Assembly (NCBI GenBank): GCA_016185395.1
Contig: JACPNR010000004.1
Coordinates: forward strand, 1-64,000
Reading direction: 5' to 3'
Length of the DNA: 64,000 nucleotides
Source: Candidatus Korobacter versatilis
GTDB taxonomy: Bacteria; Acidobacteriota; Terriglobia; Terriglobales; Acidobacteriaceae
Shown here: piece by piece, positions 34,348-42,666 of the stretch
How the letters are laid out: every line of letters begins with the position of its first letter
Position numbering within the stretch: position 1 is the stretch's first letter
The notes under the pieces: model-generated
Told to the model about the DNA's origin: nothing
The model's input: only the letters and a program-made list of their open reading frames with translations
Databases searched by the model: none
Program-made: the position numbers and the translations under genes

Positions 34348-36573
34348 TTACTCGGCGCTGTCGGTGTAGTAGCTCCCGTACTTCGAAGCGTAGGAGTAGT
34401 AGTACATGTCCGGAGAACGCATGTCGACCGCGTTCACGACCACGCCCAACACCTTCGCCTTCACCTGGAACAACAGGTTGCGGGCGCGGCGGACTGCGTC
34501 CTTCGGTGTCTGGCCGGAACGCAGCACGAGCGCGACGGCGTCCACGTCCACCGAGAGCAGCACCGCGTCCGTCACCGAAAGGCACGGCGGTGAATCGATG
34601 ATGACGTGGTCGAACTTCTCGCGCCACTCGAGGATGTAGCTCTTCATCACCGTAGAACCCAGCAGCTCGGCCGGATGCGGCGGCGGTGGGCCCGCCGGCA
34701 ACACGTGCAGGTTCGGTACCTCGGTGGAATTCACCAGGACGTTGGCCATGGTGTCACTGCCGGTGAGCAAGGTGCTGAGTCCGCCGCGCGCGCGTAACGC
34801 GAGCTTGTTGTGGATACTCGGACGGCGCATGTCGGCATCCACCAGCAGGACCTTCGCGCCCTTTTGCGCGAGGACGATAGCGATGTTGATGCACGTGGTC
34901 GTCTTGCCTTCCTGCGGCAGCGCGCTCGTGACCAGGATGCATTTCGGCGGCGCGCCCAGGCTGGAAAGCAGAATGGAAGTACGAAGTGCGCGATACGCCT
35001 CCGCGATCTCCGACTTCGGCCGCGAATGCGAGACCAACTCGGTGGACTCGCGCCACGTGTCTTTGCGCGTGAGCGCCATCGCACCGTTGCCGTTTGCCTT
35101 CTTCTGCGTCTTCTCGGTCAACCGTTTGTTTAGCGGGATCATGCCCAGCGCCGGCAAGTTGGTGAGGTACGTCACCTCCTCCGGCGTCTTCACCGTGTTG
35201 TCGAGCATCTCCTGCACGAACGCGAGGGCGATGCCGGCGGTGAGTCCGAAGAGGAAACCGATGAGCATGTTGCGCGGGACATTGGGATGCGAGGGCAGCA
35301 CGGGGACGCGCGCCGGATCCACGATGCGGATGGTGTTCGAGCGCAGCCCGGCCGTGACCACGGCTTCCTTCTGCTTTGCCAGCATGCCTTCGTAGATCTG
35401 GCGCGTGGAATCGGCGTCGCGCTTGAGCAGCGTGTACTGGATCGCCTTCTCGTTCAGCGCATTCGCCGCCTGCTTCTGCTTCTCCAGCGCGGCCGACAGC
35501 ATGCGCTCGCGCGACATCGCCGAAAGATACTCACTCTCCAGCTTGCCCTGGATCTTGGTGGTCTCCGTCTCGAGCGTGCTCTGTACTTGCTTCAGCTGGT
35601 TGTTCAGCTCGAGCACCTTGGGATACGACGGCCCGAACTGCGTAGTCAGCTGCGCGAGTTGCGTCTGCAGGTCCGATTCCTGCTGGCGCAATCTCTCGAC
35701 CAGCATGTTCGGCGAAGTATTGGCCAGCACCTTGCGGTCACCGCTCTTCGCCTGCTCGTAGATGGCCTGGCGCTGGATGCGGTCGGTCTGCGCTTCGGTC
35801 ATCTGCTTGTTCAGGTCGTCGAGTTTGGACATGGTGATGTTGGTCTTCTCGTCCACGCCCACGATGCCGTTCGCCCTTTGGTAATCCACTAGTTTCTGGT
35901 CGGCAGTCTGCACCTTGGTCTGCATCTCGGTGAGCTGCTGCGTGAGCCAATCGCTGGCCCGCATGGTGGAATCGTATTTCGTCTTGAAGTTCTGCTCGAT
36001 GAACACCGCCGCGATGGTGTTCACGGCCGCCGCTGCGTATTGCGGATCGGTGTGCAGGTAGCGGATCTCGATGATGCGCGTGTCGGGGATCGACACCACG
36101 GTCATGCGCGAGCGGAATGTGCCGATCAAGCCCGCTTCTTCCGCGGCGTCGAGCGGCTTGCCTTCCAGTTGCCCGGCAGCGCCGCGCATGCGTTTGGCGG
36201 ATTCGAGTGCGACCGCGTCGCTCTGCAGGATCCTTACCTGGGTATCGACCTCGAGGCCATCGCTGTTGCCCGCGTTACTGTCTTTCAGGTTCAGGACGTC
36301 GGCATCGGAGGGATTGATCGAGATACGTCCTGAGGATTCATACAGGCGCGTCGCCCGCGCGGTGACCAGTCCGGCGAGACAGACGGCGATCGCCAGCGTC
36401 ACTAGAACGGTCCACTTCCGCTTCAGCAAGACGCGGAAGTAGTCGCCCATGCTCGGCTCGGGCAGCATGTTGCCGCCCGGAAACACATCCGTGAGCCGAT
36501 GCCGGGTCAGGTCCTGCTGCTGCGCCGCGGGCGCCTGGGGGCCGCGGGGAACTAGGCTGTTATTCGCTTCCAA
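34348..36573 (-). CDS. Wzc-type polysaccharide co-polymerase / BY-type tyrosine kinase
   Basis: 741 residues: N-terminal Wzz domain with transmembrane helix (VLVTLAIAVCLAGLVTA), long coiled-coil periplasmic region, second helix (MLIGFLFGLTAGIALAFV), then a cytoplasmic kinase with Walker A ALPQEGKTTT (about residues 549-559), Walker A' VLLVDADMRRP, Walker B VIIDSPP and a C-terminal tyrosine cluster (DMYYYSYASKYGSYYT). Such proteins set chain length and drive export of exopolysaccharide, controlled by autophosphorylation. First gene of the five-gene operon; no Wza or Wzx/Wzy is in the window. Confidence 0.95.
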   Translation of the reverse strand: MEANNSLVPRGPQAPAAQQQDLTRHRLTDVFPGGNMLPEPSMGDYFRVLLKRKWTVLVTLAIAVCLAGLVTARATRLYESSGRISINPSDADVLNLKDSNAGNSDGLEVDTQVRILQSDAVALESAKRMRGAAGQLEGKPLDAAEEAGLIGTFRSRMTVVSIPDTRIIEIRYLHTDPQYAAAAVNTIAAVFIEQNFKTKYDSTMRASDWLTQQLTEMQTKVQTADQKLVDYQRANGIVGVDEKTNITMSKLDDLNKQMTEAQTDRIQRQAIYEQAKSGDRKVLANTSPNMLVERLRQQESDLQTQLAQLTTQFGPSYPKVLELNNQLKQVQSTLETETTKIQGKLESEYLSAMSRERMLSAALEKQKQAANALNEKAIQYTLLKRDADSTRQIYEGMLAKQKEAVVTAGLRSNTIRIVDPARVPVLPSHPNVPRNMLIGFLFGLTAGIALAFVQEMLDNTVKTPEEVTYLTNLPALGMIPLNKRLTEKTQKKANGNGAMALTRKDTWRESTELVSHSRPKSEIAEAYRALRTSILLSSLGAPPKCILVTSALPQEGKTTTCINIAIVLAQKGAKVLLVDADMRRPSIHNKLALRARGGLSTLLTGSDTMANVLVNSTEVPNLHVLPAGPPPPHPAELLGSTVMKSYILEWREKFDHVIIDSPPCLSVTDAVLLSVDVDAVALVLRSGQTPKDAVRRARNLLFQVKAKVLGVVVNAVDMRSPDMYYYSYASKYGSYYTDSAE

Positions 36574-36747
36574 TGGCGCGTATCCTTCAGTCGAAGAGAG
36601 TCTGGGTCGTACCGTCTCGCGCTTCGACTTCCGTTTGGGGGGAGTAACGAGTTCAGCGATTGTAGCACTGGTTTCCGTATGGATTGCCGGCGCCGCGGGC
36701 TTAATACCGCCTTTCCGGATACGGTCGAATGGGTATACATTTCGGGA

Positions 36748-37503
36748 ATGTTCCGGTCTTCTCTAGTCGTGGCCGCGGTCGTGATTTGCGCCGGTTTGGC
36801 AGCAGCCCAGGGTACGCCCGCGCCCCCTCCTCCGCCGGGGCCAGGGCCCGCGGCTCAGACCGCTTCAATCAGCTTCTTACTGGAATCCGCCCATCGTGAC
36901 CCGCCGCGGATCTCGCTGACCATCGACCTGTTGGGCCACGCGACTTACGTCGCCGAGGAGGCCCCCACCGAAGCCGCCTCCGCCGGACCTTCAGCGCCAT
37001 CCGCCTCTGCCGCTCCGTACCGAGTGTTGTTCGATATCGCGCCCAACACGCGCGACCGGATCTTTGCGCTCGCCCAGGCGCTCGATTACTTCAGCCGGGA
37101 TTTCGAGTTTCGCAAACACCGCGTCGCCGATACCGGCCTGCGAACGTTCCGTTACCGCGACGCCGTCCGGCAGGGAACGACCGCGTTCCACTGGTCAGAA
37201 AACAAATTGATAGAAGAACTTGCGGGCATTTTTGAAAGCATTGCGTTGACCCAGGATTACGCCCGTCGGCTCACCTACCTGCGCAAGTACGACAAGCTCG
37301 GGCTCGACGCCAACCTCAAGCGCATGGAGGAGCTTGAGCACGCAGGCTTTCTAGGCGAGATCCAAGCCATCGCGCCGACGCTGCGCCAGATCGCCGCCGA
37401 CCCCACGGTGATGCACGTGGCGCGCGAGCGGGCCCAGCGCTTCCTCGATCGCCTTCCTCCTGCTGAGGCACTGGCCTCGCCCGCCGGCGAGTCTTCTCGC
37501 TAG
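36748..37503 (+). CDS. Secreted protein of unknown function
   Basis: 251 residues: signal peptide (SSLVVAAVVICAGLAAAQ), Pro-rich linker, then a mixed domain with FLLESAHRDPPRISLTIDL, VLFDIAPNTRDRIFALAQALDYF and a helical C-terminal end. No family recognised. TATACA stands 8 bases before ATG 36748, which would fit a -10 box of a leaderless transcript (weak evidence). It diverges from the Wzc operon across 175 bases, so the two may share regulation. Confidence 0.7.
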   Translation: MFRSSLVVAAVVICAGLAAAQGTPAPPPPPGPGPAAQTASISFLLESAHRDPPRISLTIDLLGHATYVAEEAPTEAASAGPSAPSASAAPYRVLFDIAPNTRDRIFALAQALDYFSRDFEFRKHRVADTGLRTFRYRDAVRQGTTAFHWSENKLIEELAGIFESIALTQDYARRLTYLRKYDKLGLDANLKRMEELEHAGFLGEIQAIAPTLRQIAADPTVMHVARERAQRFLDRLPPAEALASPAGESSR

Positions 37504-37591
37504 CGAGGGGGGGCAAAGAAAGATTAATCAGGAGCAACTCTGCTCCTGGATTTGAGGGTCTAACTTGGTACGAACCCAAGGAGAATTGTTT

Positions 37592-39412
37592 ATGCATCCG
37601 AGATTGGGGCAAGGCCTCGTCCTTGCGACCCTCGTTTGCGCTCTGGCCGCCGGCGCGTTTGCACAGGTGGACTCGAACGCCCGCATCGTGCGCATCAGCT
37701 TCGTGCAGGGTGACGTCCGCATGGACCGTCCCGGCGCCGAGGGCCTAAACACCGCCTTCCTCAACATGCCGGTCATCGCCGGGTCGCGCATCGTGACCGG
37801 TAGCGACGGCTATGCCGAACTCGAATTCGAAGCGGGCGGAACCGTGCGGCTCACGCCCAACAGCGAACTGAACGTGCGCGAGCTCGGCCTGCGCGGCGAC
37901 AACAAGGTGAGCCTGCTCGACTTCATGAGCGGGATCGCATACTTCAACGTCAAGCAGGATTCCGACGACGACTTCCGTGTCACGCTCAGCGGTCAGGAGC
38001 TGCGCGTACCTAAGTCTTCGCGCTTCCGCATCCGTTTGCAGCGCGATAGCGCCGAGATTGCGGTGACAAAAGGCGAGCTCCAGCTTGCTGGTGGCGAACA
38101 CGACGTCCGCATCAAGAAGAATGAGACGCTCCTGCTCGACTTCCAGGACCGTGGCCGTTACTTCCTCGCGAAGAATGTCGCTCCGCTCTCCTTCGACACA
38201 TGGGACCAGGAGCGCGGTGCCTATCGTGACCGCTACGTCGCGACCTCGAACTCTTATCGCGGATACTCAAACAGTTACAGCTACGGGGTCAGCGACCTGA
38301 ACTACTACGGCAGCTACATGAACATGCCGGGCTACGGTTACGTTTGGCGTCCGTATGGCTACGACATCAGTTGGGACCCGTTCATGGACGGCGCTTGGGT
38401 GTGGTATCCCGGCTACGGCTACACCTGGGTCTCGGGATATTCCTGGGGATGGATGCCCTACCGCTACGGCCGCTGGGTCTATGTTTCCGGTTATGGTTGG
38501 ATGTGGCAGCCGGGCAATCAGTGGCGTCGCTGGCACACTCGCTCCACCGTCTACAACCCGCCGCACAATTACCGGCGTCCCACGCCCCCGATCTATCCGC
38601 CGGCGAGTGGCGGTGGACCTGGCGGTGGTGGCGGCCGCGTAGTCGTCGTGGGCAAGGGTGCGTATCACGGCAGCGGCGTGTCTGACCCTCGCTTCCGCAA
38701 GGACGGCGGCGATAACGCGCACGTGCGCGGTTCTGGGATTCCGCCGAACAACAGCTCGACCAACAATGGGTCTGCGACCAATGGATCTGCGAATAACGGT
38801 GGCGTGACTCCTGGCGTGCGGGCGGATCTGCCTTCCGTGCTGGCGCCGGGCGTCGATTCCAATAGCAACGTGAGGCAGGAGTTGCGTCGCGTTCACGGAG
38901 ACGACCTCGGTCCCGTACGCGCTCGTGGGCGCAGTGAAGACAACGCTGTGACGTCGGCAGCGACCGTCACCTCGACCGGCAACGCCAGCACCACCAGCAA
39001 TGCCGGTGGATCTACGACGACGATGGGCAATACGAGTGGGGCCACGACGACTACGACGACGACAGTGACCACCACGGTGGCCACGCCGGCGCCGGTGCAA
39101 CCCCCCGTCGTCAACGCGCCGCCGATTCGAAGCGACAACGGAGGCCGTCCCGCGGCACCCGCAGAGTCAGCCCCGGCGTCCACTCGCTCGACCAGCGGAT
39201 ATACGCCGCGCAGCACTGGTTCGGGAAGTGGTGCGTCATCGCGTCCCGCTTCGACCTACTATCCGCCCAGTTCCAGTTCGGGAGGCTCGTCCAGCGGTTC
39301 GAGTCGCAGTTCTTCTTCGCTGACGTCCCAACCTTCGAGGTCAACGTCGAGTTCTTCGTCAGGACGCCAGAGCTCGAGTCCGCCGCCGCAGCGCCGCAAC
39401 AACCCGAAGTAA
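37592..39412 (+). CDS. FecR-domain surface protein with Tyr/Trp-rich DUF6600-like region and Ser-rich tail
   Basis: 606 residues: signal peptide; FecR-like beta domain (RISFVQGDVRMDRPG..., GSRIVTGSDGYAELEFEAGGTVRLTPNSEL) at about 30-190; then a stretch of repeated GYGY/W phrases (WYPGYGYTWVSGYSWGWMPY, PYRYGRWVYVSGYGWMW) typical of DUF6600; then Gly-, Thr- and Ser-rich low complexity to the end. No transmembrane helix other than the signal. AAGGAG precedes ATG 37592. Likely exported to the outer surface; function unknown. A terminator follows. Confidence 0.82.
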   Translation: MHPRLGQGLVLATLVCALAAGAFAQVDSNARIVRISFVQGDVRMDRPGAEGLNTAFLNMPVIAGSRIVTGSDGYAELEFEAGGTVRLTPNSELNVRELGLRGDNKVSLLDFMSGIAYFNVKQDSDDDFRVTLSGQELRVPKSSRFRIRLQRDSAEIAVTKGELQLAGGEHDVRIKKNETLLLDFQDRGRYFLAKNVAPLSFDTWDQERGAYRDRYVATSNSYRGYSNSYSYGVSDLNYYGSYMNMPGYGYVWRPYGYDISWDPFMDGAWVWYPGYGYTWVSGYSWGWMPYRYGRWVYVSGYGWMWQPGNQWRRWHTRSTVYNPPHNYRRPTPPIYPPASGGGPGGGGGRVVVVGKGAYHGSGVSDPRFRKDGGDNAHVRGSGIPPNNSSTNNGSATNGSANNGGVTPGVRADLPSVLAPGVDSNSNVRQELRRVHGDDLGPVRARGRSEDNAVTSAATVTSTGNASTTSNAGGSTTTMGNTSGATTTTTTTVTTTVATPAPVQPPVVNAPPIRSDNGGRPAAPAESAPASTRSTSGYTPRSTGSGSGASSRPASTYYPPSSSSGGSSSGSSRSSSSLTSQPSRSTSSSSSGRQSSSPPPQRRNNPK

Positions 39413-39424
39413 GAGACCAAGAAG

Positions 39425-39465
39425 CAGCAAGGGCACAGCGTTCACGCTGTGCCCCTTGCTTTTGG
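39425..39465 (+). terminator. Intrinsic terminator after the FecR-like gene
   Basis: GGGCACAGCG / CGCTGTGCCC stem (39431-39454), extended by AGCAAG/CTTGCT, ending CTTTT. It sits between convergent genes. Confidence 0.85.
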
Positions 39466-39474
39466 TGCGGCTGG

Positions 39475-40290
39475 CTAGGCGATGGTCATGCCTGCATACC
39501 CCACCACCATCTCGCGGTCACCGGAGATGTCTCCGGAGGTCGCATACTTCACCAGCTCCCCTTGTGTCGCGCCCAGCGATTTTGTCGCCGTGAGCATCGC
39601 GACGGTTGGACCATATCCGCACATGCTGATGCCCTCGCGCCGCACCGTCTGATGTAGTCCGGTGGCATCGAGCGCCAGGATGCATTCGATGGCTTTGTGG
39701 TCTTTCACGCGCGTGATCGAATCCGACTCGTAGTGGTTCATGTCGCTCGACGCGATGACCATCACGTCTTCTCTGTCTTTCAACACGCCCGCGATCGCCT
39801 GCCCGAACGCCTGCAGAACGGCGAGCTGTCCCACGCCGAGGCAGACAGGCACGAAGGTGAAGTCACCCAGCGCCACTTGCAGGAAGGGAAGCTGCACTTC
39901 GAGCGAATGCTCGGCGCGGTGCGCGGCCTCATCTTCCTCCAGATAAGGGAATGCGGACTTCAGTTCGGCGGCAAGGGCGCTATCAATCCTCGCTTCGCCC
40001 AGCGGCGTCATCCACGCGCCGCTGCTCATGATGGCGAGCGGCTCTCCCGCACCGGTGTGGTTGGGGCACAGGATCACCAGGCGTCGCGGCAATGCGAGGC
40101 GAGCGTATACGGCCCCGGCAACGTGTCCCGAGTACATGTAGCCGGCGTGCGGCACCACGCAGCCGAGCGCTCGCTGCTTTTCCCCACCCGTTTCGAGGTA
40201 CAAGAGCACATCGTGACGCAGAAGCTCGGCTTCACCGGGATAGAACTTTCCCGCGACCGCGGGTTGCCGGACTGTCTCGTCGCTGTTCAT
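39475..40290 (-). CDS. amrB: AmmeMemoRadiSam system protein B (MEMO1 family)
   Basis: 271 residues with the MEMO fold: RQPAVAGKFYPG start, CVVPHAGYMYSGHVAGAVY, LCPNHTGAG, HSLEVQLPFLQ, ASSDMNHYES, and GYGPTVAML. Conserved His and Asp residues (HAGY, NHTG, SSDMNHY) are metal or active-site candidates. The family is often linked with an AMMECR1 protein and a radical SAM enzyme; neither is in this window. Its ATG overlaps the rsmA stop (ATGA). Confidence 0.9.
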   Translation of the reverse strand: MNSDETVRQPAVAGKFYPGEAELLRHDVLLYLETGGEKQRALGCVVPHAGYMYSGHVAGAVYARLALPRRLVILCPNHTGAGEPLAIMSSGAWMTPLGEARIDSALAAELKSAFPYLEEDEAAHRAEHSLEVQLPFLQVALGDFTFVPVCLGVGQLAVLQAFGQAIAGVLKDREDVMVIASSDMNHYESDSITRVKDHKAIECILALDATGLHQTVRREGISMCGYGPTVAMLTATKSLGATQGELVKYATSGDISGDREMVVGYAGMTIA

Positions 40291-41141
40291 GGCGCCAGCG
40301 CGCGGAATACCTTGGCCATCTTCTCTAACCCCACCGCTTCGGCACGCACATCCGGACGCAGCTTCGCCGCCGCGATCGCCCGTGCAGCCTGCTCCGGATA
40401 ACGCTGCTTCACATTGTTGAGCAACGTCTTGCGCTTCTGCGCGAACGCGAGCTTCAGGAATTCCAGGAACGCGCCGGGCGCCACTCCCAGTTTCTCTGCC
40501 TTGGGCTCGATGGTCAGCCGCAACACTGTCGAATGCACCTTGGGGGGAGGCGTGAACGCCCCCGGAGGCAGCGTGAAAAGGTTCTCCACCTTAGCGAATA
40601 GCTGCGCCGTCGCGGAGAGCACGCCGTACTTGCGCCCGCCCGGCTCGGCCGCAATGCGTTCCGCGACCTCGCGCTGCACCATGATCACGATCTGCTCGAT
40701 GTGCTCCTGGTGCGCGAAGAGATGCATCAGGATGGGCGAGGTGATGTAGTAAGGCAGGTTGCCGATGACCTGCGCTTTCGGCGCGCGATGGATGCGCGTG
40801 TCGCCGGCGGTGCCGGTGTCGCGTCCCACGAGGCGCGCGAAATCGATGCCGAGCACGTCGCCCTCGATGATCTCGAGATTGGAACGTCCGGAATACTTCA
40901 TCCGCAGTTGCGCGCCCAGCACGCGGTCGAGCTCGATGGCGACCACGTGCGCCGCGCGCTGCACCAGCATGTCGGTGAGCACGCCCTTGCCCGGGCCAAT
41001 CTCCACCACCAGCTTGTTCGTCACGTCGCCCAGCGCGGCGACGATCCTCTCTGCCGCTTTGCGATCGGCGAGAAAGTTCTGTCCCATCCTCGGCTTGCTT
41101 CCGCGTTTTCCACCAGCAGTCACATTGACCCTCGTTGGCAT
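40287..41141 (-). CDS. rsmA: 16S rRNA (adenine1518-N6/adenine1519-N6)-dimethyltransferase
   Basis: KsgA-type methyltransferase (284 residues) that dimethylates two adenines near the 3' end of 16S rRNA during small-subunit assembly. PRMGQNFLADRKAAERIV, the SAM loop EIGPGKGVLTDML, IEGDVLGIDF and the catalytic NLPYYITSPI are all present. A short basic extension precedes the core. Overlaps amrB downstream by ATGA. Diverges from glgA with 61 bases between. Confidence 0.95.
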   Translation of the reverse strand: MPTRVNVTAGGKRGSKPRMGQNFLADRKAAERIVAALGDVTNKLVVEIGPGKGVLTDMLVQRAAHVVAIELDRVLGAQLRMKYSGRSNLEIIEGDVLGIDFARLVGRDTGTAGDTRIHRAPKAQVIGNLPYYITSPILMHLFAHQEHIEQIVIMVQREVAERIAAEPGGRKYGVLSATAQLFAKVENLFTLPPGAFTPPPKVHSTVLRLTIEPKAEKLGVAPGAFLEFLKLAFAQKRKTLLNNVKQRYPEQAARAIAAAKLRPDVRAEAVGLEKMAKVFRALAP

Positions 41142-41202
41142 GGGCAGTAGACTTCACCTTCCCCTAGCCGGCTTGTTCGGCCCCTTTCTGGAGGCTCTCC
41201 CA

Positions 41203-42660
41203 ATGAAGATCACCTTCGCGGCATCCGAGTGTGTCCCATTCTCGAAGACCGGCGGACTCGCCGACGTGGTTGGCGCGTTGCCGCAGGCGCTTGCCACGCT
41301 CGGCCACGAAGTCACCGTCTTCCTGCCCAAGTACAAGCAGACCAAGCTTGCCGCGCCCAAGACGGTGATTCCCAGCATCACCATCCCGTTCGACGACCAG
41401 TACCGCTTCGCCTCGGTGCTCAACGGCGGGACGCAGAACGGTGTCCGATTCTACTTTATCGACCACCCGCAGTTCTTCGAGCGGGACGCGCTCTATGGCA
41501 CGCCGGCTGGCGATTATCCCGATAACGCCGAACGCTTCGCCCTGTACTCGCGCGCGGTGCTCGAGGCTTCGAAAATCCTCGGCGTGCCCGATGTCTTTCA
41601 CTGCCACGATTGGCAGTCGGCACTCATCCCCATCCTGCTGCGCACCATTTACGCGGAAGACCCCGCATTCCGCGGCGTGCCCGTGGTCTTCACCATCCAT
41701 AACATGGGATACCAAGGTCTGTTCCCGCCGGACACGCTTCCGCTCCTCGGCTTGCCCTGGGACCTTTTCACCATGGACAAGCTCGAGTTCTTCGGCAAGG
41801 TGAACTTCTTGAAGGGCGCCCTCGTGTCGTCGGACTTCATCACCACTGTGAGCAAGAAGTATTCCCAGGAGATCCAGACCTCGGAGTACGGCTTCGGACT
41901 CGAAGGTGTTTTGCGCGCGCGTGCCGCGACCGTCACCGGGATCCTCAACGGCGTGGACTATAACGAGTGGTCGCCGGAGGTGGACACGTTCGTCAAGGCG
42001 AAGTATTCGCCCGCGAACCTTGCCGGCAAACAGCTTTGCAAACAAGACCTGCTCACCGAATTCGGCTGCACCGAGCCGAACTCGAAGCTTCCCGTCATCG
42101 GCATCGTCTCACGCTTTGCCGCGCAGAAGGGCTTCGACCTCATCGCGCAGATCATGGACCGCCTCGCGCGCGAAGAGATGATCATCTGCGCCCTCGGCTC
42201 CGGCGACAAGGAATACCAGGACATGTTCACGCGCATGCACACGCAGTTCCCCAACAAGATCCTCATCAAGGTGGCGTACGACAACGCCATCGCACACAAG
42301 ATCGAGGCCGGGTCGGATATGTTCCTCATGCCGTCGAAGTACGAGCCCTGCGGCCTGAACCAGATCTATTCGCTCAAGTACGGGACGGTTCCAGTCGTGC
42401 GCGCCACCGGCGGCCTCGACGACACCATCGAGAACTGGGACGCGAAAACGCAGAAGGGAACGGGCTTCAAGTTCTCCGAATATTCGGGCGAGGCGCTGCT
42501 CAAGACCATTCAGTCCGCGTTGACGGCTTTCAAGGACCAGGCCGGCTGGCAGCAGCTCATGCGCAACGGCATGGGCAAAGACTTCTCCTGGGGAGCGTCC
42601 GCGAAGGAGTACATCCGCGTGTTCGAGCGCGTGAAGCAGGCGCGCTCAGCCGCCGCGTAA
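41203..42660 (+). CDS. glgA: Glycogen synthase (ADP-glucose-dependent, GT5)
   Basis: 485 residues: begins MKITFAASECVPFSKTGGLADV with the nucleotide-binding K15-TGG; later NMGYQG, GILNGVD, GIVSRFAAQKGFDLI and the acceptor/catalytic SKYEPCGLNQIYSLKYGT block. Uses ADP-glucose to extend alpha-1,4-glucan. GGAGG lies nine bases before ATG 41203; the frame is open far upstream across rsmA but is antisense there. Its terminator lies inside the next convergent gene. Confidence 0.95.
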   Translation: MKITFAASECVPFSKTGGLADVVGALPQALATLGHEVTVFLPKYKQTKLAAPKTVIPSITIPFDDQYRFASVLNGGTQNGVRFYFIDHPQFFERDALYGTPAGDYPDNAERFALYSRAVLEASKILGVPDVFHCHDWQSALIPILLRTIYAEDPAFRGVPVVFTIHNMGYQGLFPPDTLPLLGLPWDLFTMDKLEFFGKVNFLKGALVSSDFITTVSKKYSQEIQTSEYGFGLEGVLRARAATVTGILNGVDYNEWSPEVDTFVKAKYSPANLAGKQLCKQDLLTEFGCTEPNSKLPVIGIVSRFAAQKGFDLIAQIMDRLAREEMIICALGSGDKEYQDMFTRMHTQFPNKILIKVAYDNAIAHKIEAGSDMFLMPSKYEPCGLNQIYSLKYGTVPVVRATGGLDDTIENWDAKTQKGTGFKFSEYSGEALLKTIQSALTAFKDQAGWQQLMRNGMGKDFSWGASAKEYIRVFERVKQARSAAA

Positions 42661-42666
42661 CAACCA

